Of a DNA stretch of 64,000 bases, positions 33,868-42,815 are shown piece by piece. Each line of letters begins with the position of its first letter. Position 1 is the stretch's first letter. Made by a program: the position numbers and the translations under genes. The notes beneath the pieces are model-generated. The model had not been told where the DNA came from, did not search any database, and was given only the letters and a program-made list of their open reading frames with translations. This DNA is from CAYTPI01 sp964439625. GTDB taxonomy: Bacteria; Chloroflexota; Anaerolineae; Aggregatilineales; UBA3940. The stretch spans positions 1 through 64,000 of the forward strand of contig CAYTPI010000022.1 in the NCBI GenBank assembly GCA_964439625.1, read 5' to 3'.

Positions 33868-35466
33868 ATGAGTTTACGAGCCGTCGAGAAGTATACCAAT
33901 AAGCGCAACATTCGTGGACTATGTCGTCTGCTGTCTCATAAGGATGCGACTGTCCGACGTAAAGCCGTGATGGCCCTCGGGCAGCTTGGTGAGGCTGACG
34001 GAGTGCCCTGCTTAAAAAAGTCACTAATGGATGCAGATGGAATTGTGCTCCAGTACACGATCAATGCTCTATGGGCGATTGGGACGGTAGAGGCAATCGA
34101 GGTATTGACGCTGACCTTATTTAGTAGCGACCGCAAGCGGTCTAGCTTTGCTCACCACGCACTGGCAAACAGCCATACGCAACTATCTAAGGCCGTCTGC
34201 CGCGTCTATGACATCATCCATAGCAGCGATTGGCAAGCCCTCGAAACACTGACCGATGAGTCAGAAAAGCAGGCCCTCAGACTTGTATTGCGTAGTGATA
34301 AATATGTAACATGGCCTTCAGCCAAACGCAAAGAACTGCTGCGGCGGGTGCTCGGGCTTGGTATTCGCCCGGAGCACCAGAGTAGAGAGCTAGCTGGCAT
34401 GGGGCTGTTTGTCGGGGGTATTCACAGCATCTTTGACGTGCTGCGTGGTATTTACAGCCAAAAAGATGATGTCCGCATTGGGGCCGCGACCCGACTGGCG
34501 GATACCAACCAGCGATGGGCCCGCAACATATTATTTCGTCGTTTTCAGCGAGAGGCGCGACGGCACAATAACAGAGAGGTGACCTTGGCCTTCGCGGATG
34601 CGCTACTGCGCCTTGGAGATACCGGGCCGATCACTTATTACGATCGGCGACTTGGCGCAAAGACGCATAAGGTTGCGAAGCATGCCGCCCAGATGTTGAG
34701 TGACATTGGCTCGCCTAAAGCGATCCGAGCAATGGCGCGTTTTGTGCTCGAGGAGACAAGTGGAGATAGTGGCAGCAACGTGCCGATGGTACTTGACGAG
34801 TTGGAGAAGCATGGTCACACTGCGGTCGAAGAACTAACTTCTGCCATTGAACACCCATCAAGGCTGGTGCGTTTGCTATTTGCGGACCTGTTGGGGCGCT
34901 CAATACACCCACAATCAATTGAGATATTGGTTAGACTGGCTCAAGATGATGACCGTCAGATACAACAAAGTGCGCTGGATGCCCTGGCAGCCCAAAATTC
35001 ACAGGCCGCAGCAGATGCCTTATTGGCCCTGTATGAGACTTCTGAGAAGCGCTTGATCGCGCGGGCATTGGCTTCAATGACAGTTGAACCAGCAATCCAG
35101 TATCTTAAGCAGTTGGTGCCACAAACAACCACAGTGCAAGGGCAAGTGTTGGGCGAAAGCCTTGAGCCGCTCGCTGGTGCTGTTGTGCAGGTGGTTGAGC
35201 AACGTCAGGAAGAGGGGCAGATGGCCCCGTCCTGGCATGTACTCAGCGCTCGCGGCAAGACGGACAGCGAAGGGACTTTTTATCTATCGGTCTTGCTAAA
35301 CCCCGGCGACGAGCTTGACATACACCTCAAAGTAACAGCCCCAGATACTGGCGCATTTACTGGTGAGATACCGCTAACGCCCGGTGAAGCACACCAATTC
35401 CGAGTACGGCTGGATTTATTCTTCAAACAGCTTTATGTTAGACGGTTGCAAGCCGAGCTTGACTAG
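33868..35466 (+). CDS. HEAT-repeat protein with C-terminal carboxypeptidase-regulatory-like domain
   Basis: A 532-residue cytoplasmic-looking protein. HEAT/PBS-lyase-like helical repeats cover residues ~10-415 (for example DATVRRKAVMALGQLGEADGVPCL and VRLLFADLLGRSIHPQSIEILVRLA). The last ~115 residues form a transthyretin/carboxypeptidase-regulatory-like beta domain (VQGQVLGESLEPLAGAVVQVV, KTDSEGTFYLSVLLNPGDELDIH). HEAT repeats bind proteins; the appended beta domain is usually extracytoplasmic, yet no signal peptide is present, which is odd. Function unknown. It converges with comEC, 15 bp between stop codons. Confidence 0.8.
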   Translation: MSLRAVEKYTNKRNIRGLCRLLSHKDATVRRKAVMALGQLGEADGVPCLKKSLMDADGIVLQYTINALWAIGTVEAIEVLTLTLFSSDRKRSSFAHHALANSHTQLSKAVCRVYDIIHSSDWQALETLTDESEKQALRLVLRSDKYVTWPSAKRKELLRRVLGLGIRPEHQSRELAGMGLFVGGIHSIFDVLRGIYSQKDDVRIGAATRLADTNQRWARNILFRRFQREARRHNNREVTLAFADALLRLGDTGPITYYDRRLGAKTHKVAKHAAQMLSDIGSPKAIRAMARFVLEETSGDSGSNVPMVLDELEKHGHTAVEELTSAIEHPSRLVRLLFADLLGRSIHPQSIEILVRLAQDDDRQIQQSALDALAAQNSQAAADALLALYETSEKRLIARALASMTVEPAIQYLKQLVPQTTTVQGQVLGESLEPLAGAVVQVVEQRQEEGQMAPSWHVLSARGKTDSEGTFYLSVLLNPGDELDIHLKVTAPDTGAFTGEIPLTPGEAHQFRVRLDLFFKQLYVRRLQAELD

Positions 35467-35481
35467 ACCAAATAGGGGCAT

Positions 35482-37872
35482 TCAGTCTGATGAGCGAACC
35501 CACAGTCGCTGACCATCGGTTGTGAGCGTTACATTGCCCACTTGATCTGTCCGATACGTAGCTATGCTGAGATCGTTTAGCGTGGTCAATGTTTCAGCAT
35601 CGGGGAGACCGCGACTGTTGCCCACGCGAACGCTGATGACGGCAACTTGCGGATTAGCCTGCTCCAAAAATAGTGATTGGTTGTAGAGAGCATTACCACC
35701 CTCCGGCACGAGTAACACAGTCGAATCTAGCCGCCAACTTTGTTCAGCAAGCCGCTGCTGTGCTGCTTCTGATAGATTGTTGGCAACCAGCACGCGCGCT
35801 TGGTCATGATACAACATCAAAGCTAGCGGTTCACCAGAGCTGCCTTCTTCTGGCGGTTCACCCGGCAGGGCAGCCATCACTTCAATTGATACGCCATCAT
35901 CAACCTTAATCGTCATGCTTTGTTGAGCGGTTAACTGACGAGGATTTTGTTGCTCAAGTGCAGCCCAAAATGCATCAACCGTGTCGCCATCACCCGTGGC
36001 TCCATTCGTGAGCACAACCTCAACCTGATAGCGCTCCAAGATGGGGATTAACCCCGCTACCTGGCTACGCGTTGGTTCCGTCACAACCAGTAAATCAATG
36101 CGACGCTGCCAAAAGGGTAAATAATCGCCAAGTGCAGTTGAAAGCTGACGCCCGCTGGTACCGCCATCAATGAGAATGGTGCGACCTGATGGCGTTTGGA
36201 TCAACGTGGCGGGGCTGTCGCCGGAGCCGATGACGGTAACATGCGTGCGCCCATCAGGGAGTTGTAGGTTGGCGACGATCAAGAGGCTGATGGCAATCAA
36301 CCCAATAGCGGCAGCAGCTTTTACCCCGAGCGCCCCGGTAACCTTTGACCACCAATGGTCATCTGGACGACGACCTGTGACCGCACCGAGAATGAAGCCG
36401 CTGCCTATTAAGGTATACAGCACTACCGTGCTTAAGGCGCTGACTTGTAAATCGACTTCGGCAAAAGGCAGGGTGGCAAATAGACGTACAACCCAAATCG
36501 TGATACTGAGGAAGACCCAACTGGCCCAAGTGAAGACTTGCCCCAATGGTACCAACACATGTGCTAGCAGCACACCAATGCCGCCGAACACCATTAACGG
36601 TGTTTGAGCCGGGACGATCAACAGATTGACGGGCAGTGATACGACAGAGAAGCGCCCAAAGTAAAGGGCAATGATGGGGGTGGTCATAATCAAAGAAGCC
36701 ACAGATACAATCAGTGCTTCCGAGACCGCCCCAATGACGTTACGCGCTCGCTCACGACTCATGAAGCTGATGAGGAGTAATTCTAACCCCTGCTCCATGG
36801 GTTCAACGAAGATGACCAAACCCAAAGTTGCCAAGAAACTGAGTTGAAAACCGATGTCAAAGACGATGGTTGGTTGGGCGGCAGACATGACAATAGCGGC
36901 TAACCCAAGAGCAGAGAGACCATCGAGCGGGCCGCCGAGACGGGCGGCGACCAGGGCTAAGACGACCATCACGGCAGCACGGACGACGGCGGCATCCGCC
37001 CCGACAAGAATGGTATAAGCCACAACAGTGACAGCCGTCAGTGCCGCGGCGACCTGCTCCTTCAGAAAGCGGCGGCTGATCCCTTGCACCAAGCCTGCTA
37101 AGATCGCGAGGTTCGAGCCGCTGATCGCAATGACATGTGATGCTCCAGTTGCGGTGAAGGCTTGCCGTATTTCTGGGCTCAGGCCGGACTCAACGCCCAA
37201 CAAGATACCAACAAGCAAGGCTGCTTGTGGATCAGGCAGCATGGTGCGAATGAGTTCAAGGGAGCGCTGGCGAAAGACAAACAGGGCACGCTGGAGCGAT
37301 GGCTGGCCTGCATCAACAAGTTGTACATCCGCGAACTGGAGTAGGCTAAAGATTCCCTGCTGTGCTAAAAAATCCTGATAGGAGAAATCGTCGAACTCAG
37401 GTGGGGTTGAAAGGCGTCCGGATGCTGCGATGCGGTCGCCATATTGATAGGCATTGGTGCGCGGTGCTTGCACCAAAACCGTACCGCTTACTGCTTGTGT
37501 TTGGTCATTGTCAAGGGTAATTTGGCTAACGTCAAGACGAATATTGGTTTGCGTGTCGCGAATATCGGGTGCATCACTGATGGTACCATGCAGTGTGACC
37601 CAACCAGTGTCGTTGTAATACGCCAGCGAGGTTTCATCAGTGGTTGGTGCAGCAGCTTGCATGCGTAAAGCACCCAAGGTGAGCACGGACGGCGTCAGTA
37701 AGGCGATTTGCCACCAATAGATATTGTGAAATACGCTGCGTCTGCGCCCTAAGAGCAGCAGCCCGATCAGACTGAGGGGGAAGACCAATAGCCACAAGCT
37801 CGGCGGTATAATCTGTTGCCGACCGAGTGCAATGCCAACCGCCCACGCTAAAGCAAACAAGGCAAATGTCAT
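35482..37872 (-). CDS. comEC: ComEC/Rec2-type DNA uptake channel protein
   Basis: A 796-residue membrane protein. Residues 1-60 give two N-terminal helices, and an OB-like soluble domain follows (WVTLHGTISDAPDIRD, GRLSTPPEFDDFSYQDFLAQQGIFS). The competence domain has the hallmark GASHVIAISGSNLAILAGL and multiple helices up to about residue 520. The C-terminal ~250 residues have the metallo-beta-lactamase-like outline (HVTVIGSGDSPATLIQTPSGRTILIDGG), but the metal-binding HxHxDH is replaced by TEPTRSQ, so nuclease activity is unlikely. ComEC moves single-stranded DNA into the cytoplasm during transformation. The ATG overlaps the upstream glycosyltransferase stop by 4 bp. Confidence 0.9.
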   Translation of the reverse strand: MTFALFALAWAVGIALGRQQIIPPSLWLLVFPLSLIGLLLLGRRRSVFHNIYWWQIALLTPSVLTLGALRMQAAAPTTDETSLAYYNDTGWVTLHGTISDAPDIRDTQTNIRLDVSQITLDNDQTQAVSGTVLVQAPRTNAYQYGDRIAASGRLSTPPEFDDFSYQDFLAQQGIFSLLQFADVQLVDAGQPSLQRALFVFRQRSLELIRTMLPDPQAALLVGILLGVESGLSPEIRQAFTATGASHVIAISGSNLAILAGLVQGISRRFLKEQVAAALTAVTVVAYTILVGADAAVVRAAVMVVLALVAARLGGPLDGLSALGLAAIVMSAAQPTIVFDIGFQLSFLATLGLVIFVEPMEQGLELLLISFMSRERARNVIGAVSEALIVSVASLIMTTPIIALYFGRFSVVSLPVNLLIVPAQTPLMVFGGIGVLLAHVLVPLGQVFTWASWVFLSITIWVVRLFATLPFAEVDLQVSALSTVVLYTLIGSGFILGAVTGRRPDDHWWSKVTGALGVKAAAAIGLIAISLLIVANLQLPDGRTHVTVIGSGDSPATLIQTPSGRTILIDGGTSGRQLSTALGDYLPFWQRRIDLLVVTEPTRSQVAGLIPILERYQVEVVLTNGATGDGDTVDAFWAALEQQNPRQLTAQQSMTIKVDDGVSIEVMAALPGEPPEEGSSGEPLALMLYHDQARVLVANNLSEAAQQRLAEQSWRLDSTVLLVPEGGNALYNQSLFLEQANPQVAVISVRVGNSRGLPDAETLTTLNDLSIATYRTDQVGNVTLTTDGQRLWVRSSD

Positions 37873-40250
37873 GGGACGACTTCAATCTCCCCGATGATGG
37901 CGTGGTCAGGGCCGGTGTTATCCCCGCTGGTGATCGCTAGACGGTAGCCATTGTCGGGGTTATTAGGGTCAGTGAAGTAGATGCCAACCCGTACTTGATA
38001 AGCGCCAGGGGCTGTTTCGGTTGGCAGCGAGAGTGCCAGCCGATCAGTGACGGGTTGATCGACCGCCCACGAGGTCATGGGGAGCAACCCACCACCGGGA
38101 ATACCATCTCTCTGTGTTAGTAATTGCTCGTTCTGATCGAAGACATGCACAAACACATTGAACGGGTCGTTGATCGGGGCATCGGTGCGCCATGTCAATG
38201 CTACTCGGACAGGCTGACCCGGTTGGGTCTCTCGATCAATGATGGCAGCTTGCTCTAAATGAATGACATCCTCAAAGACAACGTCGGTGTTTTGCCACAC
38301 TGGTTCCAAGGGGCCAGTCAGGTAGCGGCTGCGGTGAATCAAGCCGAAGAACGCCTCATCAACGCGATAGTGCGAGGCCAGCATGGCGGTCGCAATGGCC
38401 CGCTGTGGGTCACTATTGGCTCCATCTACAACAATGATGTCTAGGTATTCTGAGGCTGTAGATAGGTCTTGCGCGATAGGTAGTACAGCCGACTGAGTAA
38501 GAAGCCATTCATTGACTTTAAGCGGCATAACGTCACGTTGTGCGTCTAGTACATCTACCAAATTGGCTGGATAGACCCAAGTTGATGTTCCTGCGGGGGC
38601 AGCGTCAATATCGGCAGCAATGGCATCGACCTCATCAGGCATCTGGTCGGGGCGTGGGATGGCGCTCTCTGCAACGCGGTTTGCCAGCGAGCCAGTTGCA
38701 CCAGTGACCTCATAGACAGGGATCGGGTCTTCCATGAAGAGTGAGTATACGTAGTTACTCTCAGAAGCACGTAGGTTGAAATCAGTGAGGTGATCTTCGG
38801 CGATGAAAATGCGGCGGCCCTCTGCCAACCAGTTGACGACCTGTGTCGGCTCGCGCCCATCACGAAAATCTACAGGACGCACCTCAACCACTTCAGACGT
38901 GCGCGTGCCAGAATATGATACGACATGATGACGCGGCATTAGGGTTAGGATGCCGTAGCGTTGGGCATCCGGTTCATCTGACCACATCCGCCCAAGTTCT
39001 GTGCCCACGACCTGCGCGGCAGTGTTGCGGTTCTCCGGGCTGAAGTAGAGGATATTGTCGCCACGAACAAGCGGTAGGGATTTTGGCGATGTGAGTAGAG
39101 TCAACCAGAACCAAAACGATGGCACTATCACCAGCGTCAGAGCAATATAGGTGCTGGCACGGCTGTTAAACTTATCTTTGAGTTCTTCAAGTGTGATTGC
39201 CGCTAGAATAACAACGGCGCTGACCGTTGGCATAAGGTAGCGTGGAGGCAAGCGGCTGTTGGTCGTTGGCTTATCCGCGAGGATGGGGACTAAAGCGAAA
39301 CCAAATGCTAGCATCCATAAGAAAACCAAATCAGCACGGAGTGGAATGCGCTTTTGCAGTACAGCGTATGAGCCAGGCCAGCGCCCTCGGATGAACATCA
39401 ATGATAGAAGGGCTAAAGCGGGCACAGTCACCAGCATGTAGCGTGATAGTGCTTGCCCATACTCTTCGAGGTTGCGAACCAAGGTGCTGCCACGTTCTTC
39501 GTCACCGATTTCATCAAAGATTGTGTTGTCTAGCTCAACTTGATACTGGTCGAAGCGCCTAAGGCCTTCCGCTTCGGCAATTTGATACGTACCCCAAATG
39601 AGAAAGGCAGCCACGAGCATGGCACCAAGGCCATACCCCAACGACTGCCACTGCCTCCTAGGCTGTGAGAACAGAATAGCCGCTACGATAGGTACTGCGA
39701 AAAATGTAACGCCACTTAGCTTCGTTAAGAACGCTGCTGACAGTAGTGCGGTGAGGACAGCCGCAAGCCAAATGCGGGGCTTGTATGCCAAGCGCAGCGA
39801 AACTATCACTGCGAGCATGCCAAATACCTGCACAATTGGATCGATCAGAATCATACGTTCATGGAAAAATGCCATCGGTAAAACCGCATAAAGCAGCCCA
39901 GCGAGCAATCCGGCAGTATGGTTTTTAAAGTGGCTGCCAAGACCGATGCAGATTGAAATAGTGATAACACCACTGAGTGCAGTGAGCGTCCGAGCGATGA
40001 ACGGACCTTCTGGTCCATTTGACCCGAAGAGGGCAATCATAGGCATAAAGAGCCACTTGTTTTTGTGAAGCCCAGCAAAGATATCGCCATCAACGATGGC
40101 ATTTGCGCGCTCCATATGCAGGGCTTCATCCCACCAGAGGGGTAGATCGATATTATTCAACAGGCGAAGAAACAAACCGGTCAATATCAACAAAACAGCG
40201 AGAACCCAAAATGACTGACTATGGCGCGGTTTCACGGTGTGTACTTTCAT
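37869..40250 (-). CDS. Polytopic membrane glycosyltransferase, ArnT/PMT-like, with C-terminal beta-rich domain
   Basis: A 793-residue GT-C type protein. The first helix (about 13-33) is followed by PLWWDEALH with D41-E42 at exactly the same residue numbers as in the protein at 3422-6085. HERMILIDP downstream is also typical of the ArnT/PMT (GT39/GT83) group. Helices continue to about residue 395. The soluble C-terminal half ends in a domain (TSWAVDQPVTDRLAL, AYQVRVGIYF) shared with the other two large glycosyltransferases here. A polyprenyl-phosphate sugar donor is assumed from the family. It is co-transcribed with comEC (4-bp overlap). Confidence 0.82.
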   Translation of the reverse strand: MKVHTVKPRHSQSFWVLAVLLILTGLFLRLLNNIDLPLWWDEALHMERANAIVDGDIFAGLHKNKWLFMPMIALFGSNGPEGPFIARTLTALSGVITISICIGLGSHFKNHTAGLLAGLLYAVLPMAFFHERMILIDPIVQVFGMLAVIVSLRLAYKPRIWLAAVLTALLSAAFLTKLSGVTFFAVPIVAAILFSQPRRQWQSLGYGLGAMLVAAFLIWGTYQIAEAEGLRRFDQYQVELDNTIFDEIGDEERGSTLVRNLEEYGQALSRYMLVTVPALALLSLMFIRGRWPGSYAVLQKRIPLRADLVFLWMLAFGFALVPILADKPTTNSRLPPRYLMPTVSAVVILAAITLEELKDKFNSRASTYIALTLVIVPSFWFWLTLLTSPKSLPLVRGDNILYFSPENRNTAAQVVGTELGRMWSDEPDAQRYGILTLMPRHHVVSYSGTRTSEVVEVRPVDFRDGREPTQVVNWLAEGRRIFIAEDHLTDFNLRASESNYVYSLFMEDPIPVYEVTGATGSLANRVAESAIPRPDQMPDEVDAIAADIDAAPAGTSTWVYPANLVDVLDAQRDVMPLKVNEWLLTQSAVLPIAQDLSTASEYLDIIVVDGANSDPQRAIATAMLASHYRVDEAFFGLIHRSRYLTGPLEPVWQNTDVVFEDVIHLEQAAIIDRETQPGQPVRVALTWRTDAPINDPFNVFVHVFDQNEQLLTQRDGIPGGGLLPMTSWAVDQPVTDRLALSLPTETAPGAYQVRVGIYFTDPNNPDNGYRLAITSGDNTGPDHAIIGEIEVVP

Positions 40251-40310
40251 CGATTGCGGGCAGATATTGGAAAAAGTATACGCAAACCCAATCTAGATAC
40301 CAACACTGGG

Positions 40311-40790
40311 TTAACGCATTAGCAAATAGACCATCCACAAGGCCAGTATTCCACGCACACTCCATGCAATCGTCCTGATCCAGTTGGTCGATACTAATAC
40401 TTGGTGAGCATTGACATCAAAGCCGCGCCCTAAAATGTTGTGGGCTGGCACTTGCAGAAAAAAGGTTGAAGCCCAGATTAAGATAACGAGGGCAAACCCC
40501 AACCAAGCCAGCCAAGCGGGAATCGCTGAGGGACGCGCGAGTGCTAATAAGCCAACCGTGCCGATTTCAATGAGCATCGTTGGTAAAACAACATAGGTGA
40601 TCAGGACGTTGTGCTGACCTGAATAGCGAATGAAACTCTCTTCCCCGACGAGTGCAAAAAGCGGGTAATGCACGATTTGAATGATCCAAATAACGCCAAC
40701 CATGATCAGAGTAGAGGCGAGATGAACAAGCAGTAATAGGCGAATAAACGCCATTATTTCATCTGTGGGTTGCTGGATGATACGATCCAT
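40311..40790 (-). CDS. Small four-helix membrane protein, unknown function
   Basis: A 159-residue protein with four hydrophobic segments (about residues 15-37, 62-84, 90-112 and 135-157), consistent with a compact integral membrane protein. Histidines and polar residues occur in LVHLASTLIMV, QIVHYPLF and LQVPAHNILGRGFD, which could bind a ligand, but no family is recognised with confidence. The ATG at 40790 has AGGAAA upstream; an internal ATG 12 codons later is an alternative. It is divergent from the SRAP gene and upstream of the glycosyltransferase/comEC pair. Confidence 0.65.
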   Translation of the reverse strand: MDRIIQQPTDEIMAFIRLLLLVHLASTLIMVGVIWIIQIVHYPLFALVGEESFIRYSGQHNVLITYVVLPTMLIEIGTVGLLALARPSAIPAWLAWLGFALVILIWASTFFLQVPAHNILGRGFDVNAHQVLVSTNWIRTIAWSVRGILALWMVYLLMR

Positions 40791-40894
40791 AGACTTGGTT
40801 TCCTACAAGCTAACCTGACGTTGAGCCAGAAAGAGTATAGCTAGCGATTATGGTATGCTGTTACTAAATCAGAGTGGTATTCGGAGAATATTGT

Positions 40895-41578
40895 ATGTGT
40901 GGTCGTTTTACACTAACCGCCTCACCAGAAGCGCTGCAAAGACAATTTAGTTGGCTCAACATTCCAGCAGGGGTGCAGACCGCCCCACGCTATAATATTG
41001 CACCCTCTCAACCTGTGGCGGTGGTTGCTAATAGTGGCGAAAATCGCTTAGATTATTTTCAATGGGGACTGATCCCATCATGGGCGAAAGACCCGAAGAT
41101 TGGGTACAAGTTAATCAACGCGCGGTCAGAGACGGCAGCGGAGAAACCAACGTTCCGCGCAGCATTCAGACGACGGCGCTGTATCATTTTCACTGATGGG
41201 TTCTACGAGTGGCATCAGATAGCGGGCGAAGAGAAAAAGCAGCCAGTCTACATTCATATGAAGAACGGTGAACCGTTTGCCTTTGCGGGACTTTGGGAGC
41301 GCTGGTATTCACCACAAGGAGATGACCTGCTCACGACGACAATTCTGACAACTTCACCTAATAGCGTGGTGGCCCCCTACCATAACCGGATGCCGGTCAT
41401 TCTTGATGAAGCGCATTTTGAAACATGGCTGGTGCCCTCTGAAATGCCACAGGATGAGCTGCAACCATTGATGCGGCCCTATCAAAATGAGAGTCGGATG
41501 GAAATTTACCTGGTTTCAAGAGATGTGAACAGTCCACGCAACGACCACCCCAGCTTGATCAAACGAGCAGCATCATGA
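40895..41578 (+). CDS. SOS response-associated peptidase (SRAP/YedK family)
   Basis: A 227-residue HMCES/YedK-type protein that forms a covalent thiazolidine link with abasic sites in single-stranded DNA. The start is fixed by biochemistry: Cys must be residue 2, and the ATG at 40895 gives MCGRFTLT with GGAG 9 bases upstream; an in-frame GTG at 40874 would bury the cysteine. Other conserved segments are YNIAPSQPVAVV, WGLIPSWAKD, INARSET, IIFTDGFYEW (active-site Glu) and HNRMPVIL (active-site His). Length is normal. No clear LexA box was identified upstream. Confidence 0.95.
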   Translation: MCGRFTLTASPEALQRQFSWLNIPAGVQTAPRYNIAPSQPVAVVANSGENRLDYFQWGLIPSWAKDPKIGYKLINARSETAAEKPTFRAAFRRRRCIIFTDGFYEWHQIAGEEKKQPVYIHMKNGEPFAFAGLWERWYSPQGDDLLTTTILTTSPNSVVAPYHNRMPVILDEAHFETWLVPSEMPQDELQPLMRPYQNESRMEIYLVSRDVNSPRNDHPSLIKRAAS

Positions 41579-41591
41579 GTAGGGCATCATA

Positions 41592-41668
41592 TGTGCATTT
41601 TTGCACAATCAGTTGACGCATTGATACAGTGCGATACACTCCCTACGTGTGGAAATTACACCCACACG
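41592..41668 (+). promoter_or_regulatory. Candidate promoter and 5' hairpins ahead of the serine pathway genes
   Basis: TTGACG at 41613-41618 and TACACT at 41635-41640, 16 bp apart, make a good sigma70-like promoter for the aminotransferase. Just upstream, TGTGCA-TTTT-TGCACA (41592-41607) is a small palindrome at the end of the SRAP gene. Downstream, CGTGTGG/CCACACG (41646-41668) would form a hairpin in the transcript leader. Confidence 0.6.
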
Positions 41669-41705
41669 CTTACGAGATTATTAGAATTTGAAAGAGGTGC
41701 CGATC

Positions 41706-42806
41706 ATGGCTGATAGAGAAGCCCCCCATAAGCGCCTGGTACTCCCTGGGCCAGTCGAGGTTCGTCCCGAAATATTAGATGCACAAACCCAATGGATGAT
41801 CGGGCACCGATCACCTGAGTTTGCCGAGCTATTTGACCGGGTACAAGCGAAGCTGCGTCAGATATTTCTAACGGAGCAGCGAGTGTTTGTCTTTACCTCG
41901 TCTGGAAGTGGTGTGTGGGAAGCGACAAGCCGTAACTGCATTCGTGAGGGACGCAAAGTGCTGCACCTGACGAGTGGTGCATTCAGCGAGCGTTGGGCAA
42001 AAATCAGTACATTAAATGGTAAAGATGTTGACACGATTTCCGTTGATTGGGGCAAGGGCTTCCGTGCGGAGATGGTGGCTGACGCCCTCAAGAAACAAGC
42101 TTATGATGCAGTTTGTGTAGTACACAATGAGACCAGCACTGGCGTGCTCAATCCGATCAAAGAGATTGGTGAGGTTGTCGCTGAGTACGACGATACACTT
42201 TACTTCGTGGATACCGTCAGCGGTATTCTGGGTGCGGAACTGCGTGTTGATGATTGGGGAATTGACGTCGCACTGACCTCCTCGCAGAAGGCCTTCTCAC
42301 TGCCGCCGGGGTTGGCCTTCGGTGCTGTTAGTGATAAAGCAATTGCCCGGGCCGAAGAGGTTGAGAACCGGGGTTATTACTTCGATTTCTTAGAGCTTGA
42401 AAAGCGCTTGGGTAAGAGCAACACCCCAGCCACGCCGCCGATCTCTATTTTGTTTGCGGCTGATCAACAAATGACTGATATTCTCGAGGTGGGCTTGGAA
42501 AGTTGGTGGACTCGGCACGCTGAGATGCGCGACATCACCCATGAATGGCTAACCTCGCGCGGGCTGGATTTCTTCGCTGAAGACGGTTTCCGCTCCCCCA
42601 CGGTGACAGCGGTCAAGAATACACGCGGTATTGATGTCTTTGACATGGCACAGTGGATGTACGACGAAAAAGACCTCAGTATTGATAAGGGTTATGGCAA
42701 GATCAAGGGAGACACATTCCGTGTTGCCCATATGGGTGACATGACGGTGGAATTTCTCGAAGAAGTGCTTGCAGCCTTTGATGAATACCTCAAGAAGCAG
42801 GCATAG
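41706..42806 (+). CDS. Class V aminotransferase, serine-pyruvate / phosphoserine type
   Basis: A 366-residue PLP enzyme of the alanine-glyoxylate/serine-pyruvate aminotransferase group. LVLPGPVEVRPEIL and IGHRSPEF are the usual N-terminal blocks, VHNETSTGVLNPI and FVDTVSGILGAE carry the PLP-contacting aspartate, and K195 in LTSSQKAFSLPPG is the Schiff-base lysine. The ATG at 41706 has AAAGAGG upstream and is preferred over an in-frame TTG at 41688. It is followed after 9 bp by serA, so in this organism it is probably the phosphoserine aminotransferase of serine biosynthesis, a pairing also seen in archaea and other deep-branching bacteria. Substrate is inferred from context. Confidence 0.88.
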   Translation: MADREAPHKRLVLPGPVEVRPEILDAQTQWMIGHRSPEFAELFDRVQAKLRQIFLTEQRVFVFTSSGSGVWEATSRNCIREGRKVLHLTSGAFSERWAKISTLNGKDVDTISVDWGKGFRAEMVADALKKQAYDAVCVVHNETSTGVLNPIKEIGEVVAEYDDTLYFVDTVSGILGAELRVDDWGIDVALTSSQKAFSLPPGLAFGAVSDKAIARAEEVENRGYYFDFLELEKRLGKSNTPATPPISILFAADQQMTDILEVGLESWWTRHAEMRDITHEWLTSRGLDFFAEDGFRSPTVTAVKNTRGIDVFDMAQWMYDEKDLSIDKGYGKIKGDTFRVAHMGDMTVEFLEEVLAAFDEYLKKQA

Positions 42807-42815
42807 GAAACCCGT

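Noticed and set aside
36170..36607. A 145-codon plus-strand frame inside comEC
   Set aside because: It is antisense to a clear ComEC coding region and has biased, low-information composition.
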